DNA from: Edaphobacter paludis
GTDB lineage: Bacteria > Acidobacteriota > Terriglobia > Terriglobales > Acidobacteriaceae
NCBI RefSeq assembly: GCF_039993895.1
Contig: NZ_CP121194.1
Coordinates: 1,674,001-1,738,000, forward strand
Reading direction: 5' to 3'
DNA length: 64,000 bases
A model generated the notes under the pieces. It did not search any database. It was not told the origin of the DNA and was given only the letters and a program-made list of their open reading frames with translations. The position numbers and the translations under genes are program-made. Positions within the stretch are counted from its first letter, which is position 1. Each line of letters starts with the position of its first letter. Positions 53,031-63,311 of the stretch are shown piece by piece.

Positions 53031-54677
53031 CTAATGAGCAGCCAGCGCTGCTGCGGCGTTAATCTGGGGAACAGGCAGCGTAGGCGAGACCACTGCTGTG
53101 GTACGCAGGGTGGAGATGATGGTCGCGGCGGTCCAGTCTGGGTGGGCAGCTCGTAAGAGCGCGGCTGCACCGGCTGCGAGAGGAGCCGATGCGCTGGTGC
53201 CTATGGCCTGAACATAGGGCGTGTGGCCGAAGTTGAAGCAGCCGAAGCTGTGCTCGTTGTCGGAGGGAGGGCCGTCGAGGGTGGAGGGTTTGCCGGAACT
53301 GCAGGCCCCTCGTACCCATCCGCTGATGGCCATATCGCCGCCTTCGGGATAGCTGCCGCCCGGGGCGGCGAGTGCGTTGAGCGACGCTCCGTGGTTGCTG
53401 TAGTAGGCGAGCGTGGTGGGGCCGGGAGTGCATGTGGCCCCGAAGGCGGTGTTCTCAGCGCAGGCCGGGTTGGTGGAGGCGACGATGGCGAGAACACCGC
53501 TCGATTGGGCAGGGAGCTCTATATATTGGCTGTTGCTGGGGTCAGAGAAATCGAGACCATCGTTTCCCGCGGAGGCGACAATAACAATGCCCGCCTGGGT
53601 GGCGGCGGCCGTGATCTGGTCGAAGGCCGCTTTGAGCCCGGCACCTTCGCCGGTGGTGAGATCGATGGTGGCTCCGATAGATAAGGAGATGATGTCTGCG
53701 TGGTTGGTCATGGCGTCTTCGATGCCTTGCATGACCCAGCTTAACAAGCCACTGGCCTGACCGGAGGCGCATTGGTCGGCGATGGAGGCACTGCTTCCCA
53801 GGCTCAGGTCGGGCATGCGTTGGAGCGCTTTAATATTGAGCAGGGTTGCGTCGGGGGCTACGCCGATGACCTCGCCGGTGCCGCGACCGATGGCCCCGGC
53901 GGCGAGCGAAGCGGTCCAGGTCCCGTGGCCGTCCTGATCTTGCGGTGTGCCATCGTCGCAGGGAGTGGGGTAGTCAGTCTGGTTTATTTCGCTAAGATTC
54001 AGGCCCAGATTGGGGGCAATGTCAGGATGAGCCTCATCGACGCCGCTGTCTACGATAGCGATGCGGACCCCTTGGCCCAAGGTGGTGTCCCACGGTCCGT
54101 GAGCAGGGCCCCCGGGGACGTTGTTGCCGTAGCCTCCGACCTGCTGCACCGCCCAGCCCTGTGTACCGCTGGTGTAATAAGTGTCGTAGGTGTTGGGTTG
54201 GGAGGTTGAACCAATCATCACACTAAAGGTGGCCGGGGTGACACGCTTGAGGGTAAGGCGGTCGGCGGTAACGATGCGGTCGTGGAGGACGTAGTCCACG
54301 TTGGGCAGCGCTGCGAGGCGACGCATCGTATCCGCGTCGCTTTGCGGCGAGGAGACTACGCTTTTGGGGTGAAGGGAACTGGAGTTGGCGATGGATTGCG
54401 CGGTAGCGATGCCGAAGCGCTCGTTGCGGTGGAGAAGATTTGCTCCAGCGGCGTGAATGCGGGCTTCAGCATCTCCGGGGATGGTGGCGTTGCGATAGAC
54501 AACGATGAAGTGGTGAGGAACGATGGGAGCGGTTTCGACTTGTGCGTGCAGGGTTGGCGCAAGAAGAAGGAACAGGGTGATCATGATGCCGGCACTTTGC
54601 GTTATCGACCATGTCCGACAATCCGGATTGTCATCGGCGGTGCAATGAGGGGTGGAGATATTGCTGTTACGAAACAC
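53031..54677 (-). CDS. Secreted subtilisin-like serine protease (S8)
   Basis: 548 residues: a signal peptide with its hydrophobic core at about 31-44 (ending LHAQ), an I9-like propeptide (about 52-140) and an S8 catalytic domain. The triad is Asp210 (IAIVDSGVDEAHPD), His251 (DQDGHGTWTA) and Ser495 (IGTSASAPLAAG), with the oxyanion Asn372 (SAGNDG). All catalytic residues are intact. It is probably an exported nutrient or processing protease. GTG at 54677 has GAGG 7 nt upstream; a shorter start at 54584 lacks a ribosome site. Confidence 0.9.
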   Translation of the reverse strand: MFRNSNISTPHCTADDNPDCRTWSITQSAGIMITLFLLLAPTLHAQVETAPIVPHHFIVVYRNATIPGDAEARIHAAGANLLHRNERFGIATAQSIANSSSLHPKSVVSSPQSDADTMRRLAALPNVDYVLHDRIVTADRLTLKRVTPATFSVMIGSTSQPNTYDTYYTSGTQGWAVQQVGGYGNNVPGGPAHGPWDTTLGQGVRIAIVDSGVDEAHPDIAPNLGLNLSEINQTDYPTPCDDGTPQDQDGHGTWTASLAAGAIGRGTGEVIGVAPDATLLNIKALQRMPDLSLGSSASIADQCASGQASGLLSWVMQGIEDAMTNHADIISLSIGATIDLTTGEGAGLKAAFDQITAAATQAGIVIVASAGNDGLDFSDPSNSQYIELPAQSSGVLAIVASTNPACAENTAFGATCTPGPTTLAYYSNHGASLNALAAPGGSYPEGGDMAISGWVRGACSSGKPSTLDGPPSDNEHSFGCFNFGHTPYVQAIGTSASAPLAAGAAALLRAAHPDWTAATIISTLRTTAVVSPTLPVPQINAAAALAAH

Positions 54678-54892
54678 CGTTACACCTCGTTGTTGCTCTG
54701 GTGTCTACATCGGCACGTGGCATAGAAAGCAGTAGCTCTCGGTCGGATGTGCTATTACTTTGGTTTACCGCGTGGCGAAAGAAGCGATTGTTCAGCTTGC
54801 CGCACGGTGCATTGACCCTGTTCGACTGCACATGCTCTAATGGCCGCCTTTGTGAAACTGTTTACGGATTTGTGTTCTAAGGAGACCTTTGC

Positions 54893-57202
54893 ATGGATGT
54901 GATAAGCCTTCTGGGTATGGTCGTTCAGGTGCAGGTTCCAGCTTCGCCTGCTGGTATTTCGGGCGATGGCGGGGCGGTCTGCCTTTGGATGGCGATGGGC
55001 GTCGGTGTGGTGGCACTGGTGGCAGCCTGGATGCTGGCACGACATGTGCTCTGTTGCGAAACCGGGACTCCAGAGATGCGGTCGATCTCCGATGCCATCC
55101 GCGAAGGAGCCGAGGCGTTTCTGAAACGGCAGTACAGGACAATCGGCGCGATTGCGGTGGTTTTGGCGATACTGCTGTTCGCGGGATACCACATGTCGGA
55201 ACGGACGGCTCCGTTTGCCATGAAGACGGTCATCAGCTTTCTGGTGGGCGCCGTGTGCTCCGGGCTGGCGGGCTATACGGGGATGTATGTCTCGATCCGG
55301 GCGAACATCCGCACGGCCTCGGCGGCACGCGGCAGTTTGAACAAGGCGCTGCAGATCGCGCTGCGCGGTGGCGCGGTGACCGGGCTGGTAGTGGTCGCGC
55401 TTTCGCTGCTGGGTGTGGGTACGCTGTTTCTATTTTTTGGCGGCCTGACCAACCCACAAACTGTCCCCTATCAGTTGGTCGGATTTGGTTTTGGCGCTTC
55501 GCTGGTAGCGTTGTTCGCGCAGCTAGGCGGCGGAATCTATACCAAGGCCGCCGACGTGGGCGCGGACCTGGTGGGCAAGGTGGAGGCGGGAATTCCGGAG
55601 GACGATCCGCGCAACCCAGCGGTGATTGCTGACCTGGTGGGCGATAACGTTGGCGACTGCGCGGGACGCGGCGCGGACATCTTTGAATCGACGGCGGCGG
55701 AGAATGTTGGCGCGATGATTCTGGGTGCGGCGCTCTATCCGGTGTTTGGGGTGAAGGGAATTCTGTTTCCGCTGATTGTGCTGGCAATCAATTTGATTGC
55801 GAGTATCGCCGGGGTCTTCGTCGTGAGTACGAATGAGACGGAAGATCCAATGCGTGCCTTGAATCGCGGGTTCTACCTGACGTCGGCGCTGGCGCTGGTG
55901 GGATTTGCTGTCGCTGTTTACACCATGCTCGATGGGCCGACGGTGAAGCCGCTATGGCTGCTGGGTTGCGGCGTCATCGGTCTGATTACGTCGTTCCTTT
56001 TTGTGTGGATCACGGAATACTACACCGAGTCGCGGTACAGGCCGGTGCAGTCGATTGCAGCCGCTTCGTTGACGGGGCCGGCGACGAACATCATCAGCGG
56101 GCTTGCCGTCGGCATGGAGACCCCGGCGCTTCCGGTGATCGCGATTTCGGCAGCGCTGCTGCTGAGTTACTACTTCGGCGTGCAGGGGTTGTCTGATGTT
56201 GCGGGCGTTACCGATTATGCAAAGGGCATCTACGGTACGGCGCTCGCCACGATGGGCATGCTGAGTTGCGCAGCCTACATTCTGGCGATGGACACGTTTG
56301 GGCCGATTACGGACAATGCCGGTGGAATTATCGAGATGTCGAACCAGCCAGAGTCGATCCGCGAGCGCACAGACAAGCTGGATTCGGCGGGTAATACGAC
56401 CAAGGCGCTGACCAAGGGGTATGCGATTGGGTCGGCTTCGCTGGCCGCGTTTCTCCTGTTCTCGGCATATCTCGAGGAGATCAAGGTCATCGTGGCAGAC
56501 AAGGTTCACCTTGCCGGCGGCTACATGCCTCCGGGGTGGAGCTTCACGAATATCAATCTGGCCCAGGTGCCGGTGTTTGTAGGAGCCCTGCTGGGGGCGA
56601 TGATGACCTACCTGTTTAGCTCGATGGCGATCAAGGCGGTCGGGCGGACGGCGCAGATGATCGTGAAGGATGTTCGCGACCAGTTCAAGGAGAATCCGGG
56701 AATTATGGCTGGAACTTTGAAACCGGACTACGGTCGCTGCGTTCATATTGTCACCGGCGCGGCGTTGAAGGAGATGGTGATGCCCGGGCTGCTGGTGGTT
56801 TGTATGCCGGTGGCGGTGGGGCTGATCTTCCGGCACTTCAGTGCAAGCTATCAGGCGACCTCGGAGATCTATGCTCCGGGGACGATTTTGCCTGTGCCTG
56901 CGATTGCGGGAATTCCGGTGAACCTTGCCGGTGCCGAGTCGGTTGCGGGTCTGTTGATGGTAGGTACGATCGCCGGGATTCTGCTGGCGATGCTGATGAA
57001 CAACGGCGGCGGAGCCTGGGACAACGCGAAGAAGTTTATCGAGACTGGACAATATGGCGGCAAGAAGTCCGAAGCGCATAAGGCTTCGGTGGTTGGAGAT
57101 ACGGTCGGCGATCCGTTCAAGGACACGGCAGGGCCGAGCCTGCATGTACTGATCAAGCTGCTGGCCACGATTACGCTGGTGCTTGCCCCGCTGTTTGTTT
57201 AG
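54893..57202 (+). CDS. hppA: Membrane proton-translocating pyrophosphatase
   Basis: 769 residues with about 16 predicted membrane helices. The active-site block ADVGADLVGKVEAGIPEDDPRNPAVIADLVGDNVGDCAGRGAD (around residues 218-262) and its late counterpart GDTVGDPFKDTAGPS are intact. It couples PPi hydrolysis to ion pumping. Lys504 in GNTTKALTKG is at the position that separates K+-independent (Lys) from K+-dependent (Ala) enzymes, so this should be the K+-independent H+-pump. ATG 54893 has AAGGAG upstream. Confidence 0.95.
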   Translation: MDVISLLGMVVQVQVPASPAGISGDGGAVCLWMAMGVGVVALVAAWMLARHVLCCETGTPEMRSISDAIREGAEAFLKRQYRTIGAIAVVLAILLFAGYHMSERTAPFAMKTVISFLVGAVCSGLAGYTGMYVSIRANIRTASAARGSLNKALQIALRGGAVTGLVVVALSLLGVGTLFLFFGGLTNPQTVPYQLVGFGFGASLVALFAQLGGGIYTKAADVGADLVGKVEAGIPEDDPRNPAVIADLVGDNVGDCAGRGADIFESTAAENVGAMILGAALYPVFGVKGILFPLIVLAINLIASIAGVFVVSTNETEDPMRALNRGFYLTSALALVGFAVAVYTMLDGPTVKPLWLLGCGVIGLITSFLFVWITEYYTESRYRPVQSIAAASLTGPATNIISGLAVGMETPALPVIAISAALLLSYYFGVQGLSDVAGVTDYAKGIYGTALATMGMLSCAAYILAMDTFGPITDNAGGIIEMSNQPESIRERTDKLDSAGNTTKALTKGYAIGSASLAAFLLFSAYLEEIKVIVADKVHLAGGYMPPGWSFTNINLAQVPVFVGALLGAMMTYLFSSMAIKAVGRTAQMIVKDVRDQFKENPGIMAGTLKPDYGRCVHIVTGAALKEMVMPGLLVVCMPVAVGLIFRHFSASYQATSEIYAPGTILPVPAIAGIPVNLAGAESVAGLLMVGTIAGILLAMLMNNGGGAWDNAKKFIETGQYGGKKSEAHKASVVGDTVGDPFKDTAGPSLHVLIKLLATITLVLAPLFV

Positions 57203-57227
57203 GTTCAGCATACAGCTTGACATGGAA

Positions 57228-57248
57228 GCCGCCTTGATGAGAGGCGGC
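57228..57248 (+). terminator. Hairpin after hppA
   Basis: GCCGCCT and AGGCGGC form a 7-bp GC-rich stem with a 7-nt loop, 26 nt after the hppA stop. No T-run follows, so its strength as a terminator is uncertain. Confidence 0.4.
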
Positions 57249-57316
57249 CGACGTGTGTGGGATGGAATAAAGGCCGTGCCAGACAGTACAATCACTCCTT
57301 GGCAGAGGCAATAACG

Positions 57317-59488
57317 ATGGCTCGGAATATGGTGTCCAACTCGGTTGAAAAGAAGGTCGCTGAAGGCGAGCTTACACCGGAGAAGCTGGTGGAGTTCTAC
57401 CGACTGATGTACCTGTCGCGGCGCACGGATGACCGCGAGATTGTGCTGAAACGTCAGCAGAAGATCTTCTTTCAGATATCATGCGCAGGTCATGAGGCGC
57501 TGCTCGTTGCGGCGGGAATGGCGATGCGTCCAGGGTATGACTGGTTCTATCCGTACTACCGGGACCGGGCGATTTGCCTCGCCCTGGGAAACACCGTTGA
57601 AGAGCAGTTGCTGCAGTCTGTCGGCGCGGCGGACGATCCGGCGAGCGGCGGGCGGCAGATGCCATCGCACTGGTCCAGCAGGAAGCTGAATATCGTGACG
57701 TCATCTTCTTCGACGGCGACGCAGTGCCTTCACGCCATTGGTTGCGCGGAGGCAGGCCGATATTTTGCGCGGCACCCAGAGGCTGCGGCCAAACATGCAG
57801 GCGATTACCGCGAGTTCAAGGACGTCAAGTTTCATGGCGACGAAGTGGTCTACGTCTCAATTGGCGAGGGATCGACGAGCCAGGGAGAATTCTGGGAGTC
57901 GCTGAATACGGCGAGCAATCAAAAGCTGCCCGTGCTCTATGTCGTCGAGGACAATGGGTACGCCATCTCGACGCCGGTGGAGGTGAATACTCCGGGAGGA
58001 AACATCTCGCGGCTGGTAGCGAATTTTCCAAATTTTCATTTTGCCGAGATCGATGGCACCGATCCGATTGCCAGCTACAAGGCGATGGTGGAGGCGGTCG
58101 CTTATTGCCGGGCGGGGCATGGACCGGCCTTAGTGCATGGGCATGTCATTCGGCCTTATTCGCACTCGCTCTCCGAAGATGAGCGCGATTATCGTTCGGC
58201 GGAAGAACTGGAGAGGGACTCCCTGCGAGACCCCATCTCGAAGATGCAGATGTGGCTGCTGCGCGAAGGGATTCTGGATGCCGACGCGATCAACAAGCTG
58301 GAGCGCCGGGTGGATGAAGAGGTGCAACGGGCCGCGGATAAAGCGGTGATGGCGAAGCTGCCCGCAATCGAGTCCATTACGCGGTACGTGTATTCCGAAG
58401 ATCTGAGTCCGATGGATGCGAGGTTCGCTACGAAGCCCGCGGCTACGGTGGATGCGAACGAACGGACCATGGCCGACCTGATCAACGCGTGTCTGAAGGA
58501 CGAGATGCGGCGGGATGAACGCATCGTTGTGTTCGGCGAAGACGTAGCCGATGCCAGCCGCGATGAGGCTTTGCTGGCAGGGAAGATCAAAGGCAAGGGC
58601 GGCGTCTTCAAACTGACCTCTGGATTGCAGACGGAGTTTGGCAGTGACCGGGTGTGGAACTCTCCCCTGGCAGAGGCCAACATCGTTGGCCGTGCGATCG
58701 GGATGGCGGAGCGTGGATTGAAGCCGGTGGTTGAGATTCAGTTCTTCGACTACATCTGGCCCGCAATGCACCAGATGCGGAATGAGCTGGCGCTGATTCG
58801 TTGGCGCTCGAACAATGGCTTCAGTTCGCCACTGGTGATGCGGGTTCCGATTGGCGGATATCTGACGGGTGGCTCGATCTATCATTCGCAGTCGGGCGAG
58901 AGCATCTTTACGCATACGCCGGGAGTGCGGGTGGTGATGCCATCGAATGCACGGGACGCGATGGGACTGCTGCGGACGGCGATCCGCTGCGATGACCCAG
59001 TGCTATTTCTGGAGCATAAGCGGTTGTACCGCGAAACCTACGGGCGCGCGGCTTATCCCGGGCCGGATTACTGCATCCCCTTTGGGAAGGCGGAAATTGT
59101 TCGTCCGGGCAAGGACGTGACGGTGATTACGTATGGCGCTGTAGTGCCACGGGCTTTGCAGGCAGCGCAGAAGCTCCATCGCGAGAAGGGCATTGATGTG
59201 GAGTTGATCGATCTGCGAAGTCTTGCTCCTTATGACTGGGAGGCCATTGCAGAGAGTGTGCGCAAGACCAATCGCGTGATCGTGGCGCACGAAGATATGT
59301 TGAGCTGGGGATACGGCGCTGAGATCGCTGCGCGAATCGGCGACGAGCTGTTCCACGATCTGGATGCACCGGTGCGCCGCGTGGCCGCGATGGATACGTT
59401 TGTGGCGTACCAGCCCGTGCTTGAGGATGCGATCCTGCCTCAGCCTGAAGATCTCTATAGGGCTATGGAAGAGCTTGCAGCTTTTTGA
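57317..59488 (+). CDS. 2-oxo acid dehydrogenase E1, alpha-beta fusion
   Basis: 724 residues joining both E1 subunits in one chain. The alpha half (about 1-370) has the thiamine-diphosphate motif [15 protein letters not shown] ... EDNGYAIS; the beta half (about 395-724) begins [26 protein letters not shown] and contains [35 protein letters not shown] and [20 protein letters not shown]. It decarboxylates a branched-chain or related 2-oxo acid and hands the acyl group to E2. No E2 or E3 gene follows. ATG 57317 has AGAGG upstream; the in-frame upstream region is not coding. Confidence 0.9.
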   Translation: MARNMVSNSVEKKVAEGELTPEKLVEFYRLMYLSRRTDDREIVLKRQQKIFFQISCAGHEALLVAAGMAMRPGYDWFYPYYRDRAICLALGNTVEEQLLQSVGAADDPASGGRQMPSHWSSRKLNIVTSSSSTATQCLHAIGCAEAGRYFARHPEAAAKHAGDYREFKDVKFHGDEVVYVSIGEGSTSQGEFWESLNTASNQKLPVLYVVEDNGYAISTPVEVNTPGGNISRLVANFPNFHFAEIDGTDPIASYKAMVEAVAYCRAGHGPALVHGHVIRPYSHSLSEDERDYRSAEELERDSLRDPISKMQMWLLREGILDADAINKLERRVDEEVQRAADKAVMAKLPAIESITRYVYSEDLSPMDARFATKPAATVDANERTMADLINACLKDEMRRDERIVVFGEDVADASRDEALLAGKIKGKGGVFKLTSGLQTEFGSDRVWNSPLAEANIVGRAIGMAERGLKPVVEIQFFDYIWPAMHQMRNELALIRWRSNNGFSSPLVMRVPIGGYLTGGSIYHSQSGESIFTHTPGVRVVMPSNARDAMGLLRTAIRCDDPVLFLEHKRLYRETYGRAAYPGPDYCIPFGKAEIVRPGKDVTVITYGAVVPRALQAAQKLHREKGIDVELIDLRSLAPYDWEAIAESVRKTNRVIVAHEDMLSWGYGAEIAARIGDELFHDLDAPVRRVAAMDTFVAYQPVLEDAILPQPEDLYRAMEELAAF

Positions 59489-59524
59489 ACGGTGCTGCGT
59501 AAACGATCATAACCAGCAAAAAAA

Positions 59525-59550
59525 TGGGGTCCGCAGTTTTGCGGACCCCA
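59525..59550. terminator. Terminator after the E1 gene
   Basis: TGGGGTCCGCA (59525-59535) and TGCGGACCCCA (59540-59550) make an 11-bp perfect stem with a GTTT loop. It serves the convergent E1 and chemoreceptor genes. An A-run before it gives a U-tract on the minus strand. Confidence 0.8.
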
Positions 59551-59566
59551 AAGCGCATGGGATGGT

Positions 59567-61279
59567 TTATGCGGGTTGGAAAGAGGCTGAGGCGTGCATC
59601 TCCGACGCCTTGGATGATCGAACCAGCCGCGAATCAGCGGGCGACTGAAGTCTGAACCGGTCAACCTGCTGTTCGAGGGCAACGGCAGTCGTACGAAGCG
59701 ATTCGATTCCGGCTGCGGTGGTGGCCATCTCGGTGAGATTTTCATGGCTGAGCGAGTGGATGGAGTCGAGGCTTGCGCTCGACTGGTCCGCCGCGGCAGT
59801 CTGTTGCGAAGCGGCGATGGCAATCTGGGCGATCATGCGGTCGACGCGTTCCGCCATGCCGATGATCTTTTCGAGCGCCTCGCCTGCCTGAGTGGTGGTG
59901 ACGACGCCCTGCTGGACCGTCTCCGTGCCGCTCTCCATGCTGGCAATGGCGGTGCGAGTGCGGTCCTGAATGCCCTGAATCATGCTGGCGATCTCACCCG
60001 TTGCCTGCGCTGTGCTTTCGGCGAGACGGCGGACCTCCCCGGCGACCACAGCAAAGCCTCGGCCCTGGTCTCCGGCGCGTGCGGCTTCGATGGCTGCGTT
60101 GAGAGCGAGCAGGTTGGTCTTGCGTGCGATCTCATCGATGACGGTGACGATCTGGCTGATGCGTCGCGAGTCATCGCCGAGCAGCGTGACGGTGGATGAG
60201 GTATCACTGACAGCGGTGGCAATGGAGTGCATGTTGCCGAGCACCTGCTTGACGATGGTTCCTCCATCGCGTGCGGTCTCTGCTGCGTTCCGTGCGGTTT
60301 CAGCAGCAGACTGCGTGTGCCGCGAGACCTCGGCAATCGATGCCGACATCTCCTGCATTGCCGTTGCAGCCTGTTGCGTCTGCTGGCTCTGCTGATCGAT
60401 GCGGCGGTGGATCTGGTCGCTGGCCGTGCGCATGGAGGCCGCGCTTCCAGTCAGGGAGCCCGACGTGTGGACGACGGTACCTATGATGCCACTGAGACTG
60501 GCCTGCATCTGCTGCATGGCCATGGCGAGGGAGCCGATCTGGTCCTGACTATGCAGATCGAGCGCTTCGCCGGTAAGGTCCCCGGCGGCGATCGCGTTTG
60601 CGCGTTCAGCGACCAGGTCAACGCCTTTGGTGATGCGGCGGGCCAGAAAAGTGGAGATAACGCCACCTACGATGGCACCGAAGATGGTTGCGAACCAGAG
60701 GGTGAGCAGCGTAGAGCGGTTGGCGCGGCGGAGTTGAACCAGTTCTTCATTGGTCTGCGACATCTGCGACTGGGCCAGGTCGGTCACAGTAGTGAATAAA
60801 CCCCGCTCCAGAGGAAGTATCTGGTTCTGAAGCGTGTCGTAAGCCTGCGCTGTTCCCTGCGAGGTCTTGGTCTCGTTGAGGGCCTCGACCTTCTCTTCGA
60901 GCGGCTTGAGCTTGACCAGGCCGGACTCGATCATCTCAAGCCGGGAAGCATCGGGACCGAGATCGAAGTGTGTGCTGTCCTGGCTGAGTTTGGCTACAGC
61001 AGCTTCGGCCATCGCAAACTGTTGCTCCCGTGCTTGCCGGAACGAGGCCGACGTCGCGGGATCGAGACCGAAGAGCATGTACGATTCGAGGCTGCTGATA
61101 GTGCGGGTGAGATGAGAGTCGACATCGCGGCTACCCATGATGATGGGAAGGCGGCTGGTGGTGACGACGTCGGAGAGGTGGTTGGCTTCTTCGATGCGGA
61201 CGTGCGCCGTGTAAGCGCTGAGAAGCATGGCGATGATGAGAAAGCCGGTGCTGAGGCCGAGCTTGGATTCAAGTTTCAT
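59567..61279 (-). CDS. Methyl-accepting chemotaxis protein
   Basis: 570 residues: a membrane helix (about 8-26), a four-helix-bundle periplasmic domain (about 30-188), a second helix, a HAMP domain (about 210-262) and a cytoplasmic signalling domain with the hairpin tip [39 protein letters not shown]. It would control a CheA-CheW complex; ligand unknown. No che genes are in the window. Confidence 0.92.
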   Translation of the reverse strand: MKLESKLGLSTGFLIIAMLLSAYTAHVRIEEANHLSDVVTTSRLPIIMGSRDVDSHLTRTISSLESYMLFGLDPATSASFRQAREQQFAMAEAAVAKLSQDSTHFDLGPDASRLEMIESGLVKLKPLEEKVEALNETKTSQGTAQAYDTLQNQILPLERGLFTTVTDLAQSQMSQTNEELVQLRRANRSTLLTLWFATIFGAIVGGVISTFLARRITKGVDLVAERANAIAAGDLTGEALDLHSQDQIGSLAMAMQQMQASLSGIIGTVVHTSGSLTGSAASMRTASDQIHRRIDQQSQQTQQAATAMQEMSASIAEVSRHTQSAAETARNAAETARDGGTIVKQVLGNMHSIATAVSDTSSTVTLLGDDSRRISQIVTVIDEIARKTNLLALNAAIEAARAGDQGRGFAVVAGEVRRLAESTAQATGEIASMIQGIQDRTRTAIASMESGTETVQQGVVTTTQAGEALEKIIGMAERVDRMIAQIAIAASQQTAAADQSSASLDSIHSLSHENLTEMATTAAGIESLRTTAVALEQQVDRFRLQSPADSRLVRSSKASEMHASASFQPA

Positions 61280-61320
61280 GATGGTCCTTACCTGTGCGGT
61301 GGTCGCCCGTGGGGAAATGG

Positions 61321-61656
61321 CTACTGAATGTCGCTTTTGAAGTTGACTTCGACCTCGGATTCAGAGGTATCGGAGCCCGGTTCGAAGCGCCAGCGTTTGA
61401 CCGCGTCCTCTGCCGCGGCGGCGAGCAGCGGATGGCCGGACTCGACCTTTGTTTTGGAGACGGCGCCATCGGGCTGAACGGTGACCATGAGAACAACCGT
61501 TCCGCCTACATGCATGCGGCGGGCGAGCTCTGGATAGCTGGGAGCGACCCGCGTAACTACGGCTCGATGAACATTGCCGGCAAAGGCGGCTCCGGCGCAG
61601 AGGAAGAGACTTCCTACGACGAGAAGGGGACGGGAAGATCGGAATGAGACTGCCAA
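61321..61656 (-). CDS. Small secreted TonB-domain protein
   Basis: 111 residues: a signal peptide ending CAGAAFA and then only a TonB C-terminal domain ([59 protein letters not shown]). It lacks the usual long linker, and the N-terminal hydrophobic segment looks cleavable. It may be a periplasmic TonB-like adaptor. It is 41 nt upstream of the chemoreceptor and could be cotranscribed with it. Confidence 0.8.
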   Translation of the reverse strand: MAVSFRSSRPLLVVGSLFLCAGAAFAGNVHRAVVTRVAPSYPELARRMHVGGTVVLMVTVQPDGAVSKTKVESGHPLLAAAAEDAVKRWRFEPGSDTSESEVEVNFKSDIQ

Positions 61657-61705
61657 GTAAAACCTCCGGGATATAGAGGTTGTATCGGCGGAGATGGCGG
61701 CGGCT

Positions 61706-62305
61706 TTAGCGGGAGGTGAGAACGGGGGTTGATATGGCGGCGAAGGTCAGATGTTCGGCGGGGCTTCCGGTGCGCTGCTTCCAGTCGAGGAAGAGCTTGC
61801 CGTAGCTGTCGGTAAGGCAGGTTGCGGGGTCGATATTCAGCTCAGCGATGGTCCGGTCGATCCATTCGGGCGGCCCTTCGAGCTCAACGTAGTTGCCGAT
61901 GGGAGTTTCGTCGATGACGAGGTGGGCAGATTTTTCGGTGGTGTGGGACCATTCGGTGCGGAACTTCTCGTAGGTGAAGACGGGTACATAGCCGAGCTGC
62001 TGAAAGATCTCCGAGAGCGCGTGGCCGTCAGCTACGGTGGTTTCTGTTTCGATGCGAACCTTGTAGCGGGTCTCGCTTGGGATCTGGTCGGGCATCCGTT
62101 TATGGGTAACGGTGCAGAGGTCGCCATACTGACGGATGCGGAGCAGCTGTGTTTGGGCGCGCAGATCGCGCGTAGCCGTGTCATAGAGGGTGTTGTGCTC
62201 GAAGGTGCGGGGCGTATCGAGACGGAAGCCGAGTTGGGGAAGGCGGGCCTGAAGTGCGGCGGGATCGGAAAGGGGGAATTTGAGTTCGATCTCTGCGCTT
62301 TGCAT
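61706..62305 (-). CDS. CYTH domain protein (class IV adenylate cyclase-like)
   Basis: 199 residues forming a CYTH tunnel fold. The defining ExExK motif is EIELKF at residues 5-10, followed by LRIRQYGDLCTVTHKR, SETRYKVRIE, VFTYEKFRTEW and IGNYVELEGPPEWIDRTIAELN. Members bind triphosphates with two metals; CyaB-type cyclase or a tripolyphosphatase/thiamine-triphosphatase role are both possible. The ATG at 62305 is 16 nt after the Sua5 gene in the same operon. Confidence 0.85.
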   Translation of the reverse strand: MQSAEIELKFPLSDPAALQARLPQLGFRLDTPRTFEHNTLYDTATRDLRAQTQLLRIRQYGDLCTVTHKRMPDQIPSETRYKVRIETETTVADGHALSEIFQQLGYVPVFTYEKFRTEWSHTTEKSAHLVIDETPIGNYVELEGPPEWIDRTIAELNIDPATCLTDSYGKLFLDWKQRTGSPAEHLTFAAISTPVLTSR

Positions 62306-62321
62306 GGGTTGAGTATACGAG

Positions 62322-63311
62322 TTACTTGGTGCGCGCCGCTTTTTCGAGGCGGTCGCGGATGGCGAGGCCGACTCCGCTGGCTTCGGGAAGCGGGCAGAGG
62401 ATGGTCGTGACGCCGCGGGCGTCGAGCTCTCGCAGTCCGGCGAAGACACGCTGAGCCAAGGCTTCGCTGTCGTTCCATGAGGCCCAAAGGAAGACCTCGG
62501 CCGAGAGCTTTGCTGTCCATCCTTGCGGGAGCAGAACTCCGATCTTTTCTCCGGCATGGCGTTCTTCTTGTTCGCGCAACTCCTCTTCGCTGGCTACCAG
62601 GATGAGCTTCGCGCGGGGAGCATAGTGACGGATGCCTACGCCGGGGGAGGGGAGGCTGGCTGGGTTTTCTGTGGGCGTAGCGGCGGGTTGGAAGATGTGC
62701 ACTGGGCCAGTAATCGGTTCGATCATCTCGGGAGTGATTGCTCCGGGACGGTAGATGAGCATGGGGCTTTGATTGGGGTCGAGGACGGTGGATTCGACTC
62801 CAACTGTTGTTGGGCCGCCGTCGAGGATGGCGTCGATGCGGCCGTCGAGGTCTTCGAGGACGTGATCCGCGGTGGTTGGACTGGTGTGTCCGAAGCGGTT
62901 GGCGCTGGGCGCGGCGATGGGAACACCAGCGGCGCGGATGAGGGCGAGCGCGAGCGGGTGCGACGGCATTCGCACGCCGATCAGAGGCCTTCCAGCGGTG
63001 ATCGCATCGGGAACTTTTGAGGTTCGCGGGAGGAGCAGAGTCAGCGGACCTGGCCAGAAGTGTTGGATGAGCTTTTCTGCTTTAGGTGTTGTAATGGCTA
63101 TGTTTACCAGCATTTCGTGATCGCTGACGTGGACGATCAGGGGATCCCACGACGGGCGGCCTTTAGCGGCGAAGATCTTTGCGATAGCGTTGGCGTCGAG
63201 GGCATTGGCACCGAGGCCGTAGACGGTCTCGGTGGGGAAGGCTACGGTGCCCCCTTCGCGGAGGATTTTGGCGGCGTGCTGTATCTCGGAGGGCTGGAGG
63301 CGAGCTGTCAT
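62322..63311 (-). CDS. Threonylcarbamoyl-AMP synthase, Sua5/YrdC family
   Basis: 329 residues: an N-terminal YrdC domain (GGTVAFPTETVYGLGANA, KGRPSWDPLIVHV, FWPGPLTLLL, IGVRMPSH, APSANRFGHTSPT, STVLD) and a C-terminal Sua5 domain (SPGVGIRHYAPRAKLILV). It makes the threonylcarbamoyl-AMP used for t6A37 of tRNAs. The ATG at 63311 overlaps the holB stop (ATGA), so the two are coupled. Confidence 0.93.
   Translation of the reverse strand: MTARLQPSEIQHAAKILREGGTVAFPTETVYGLGANALDANAIAKIFAAKGRPSWDPLIVHVSDHEMLVNIAITTPKAEKLIQHFWPGPLTLLLPRTSKVPDAITAGRPLIGVRMPSHPLALALIRAAGVPIAAPSANRFGHTSPTTADHVLEDLDGRIDAILDGGPTTVGVESTVLDPNQSPMLIYRPGAITPEMIEPITGPVHIFQPAATPTENPASLPSPGVGIRHYAPRAKLILVASEEELREQEERHAGEKIGVLLPQGWTAKLSAEVFLWASWNDSEALAQRVFAGLRELDARGVTTILCPLPEASGVGLAIRDRLEKAARTK

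Noticed and set aside
55952..57295. 447-residue minus-strand frame over hppA
   Set aside because: Arg/His-rich translation without domains; hppA on the other strand is certain.
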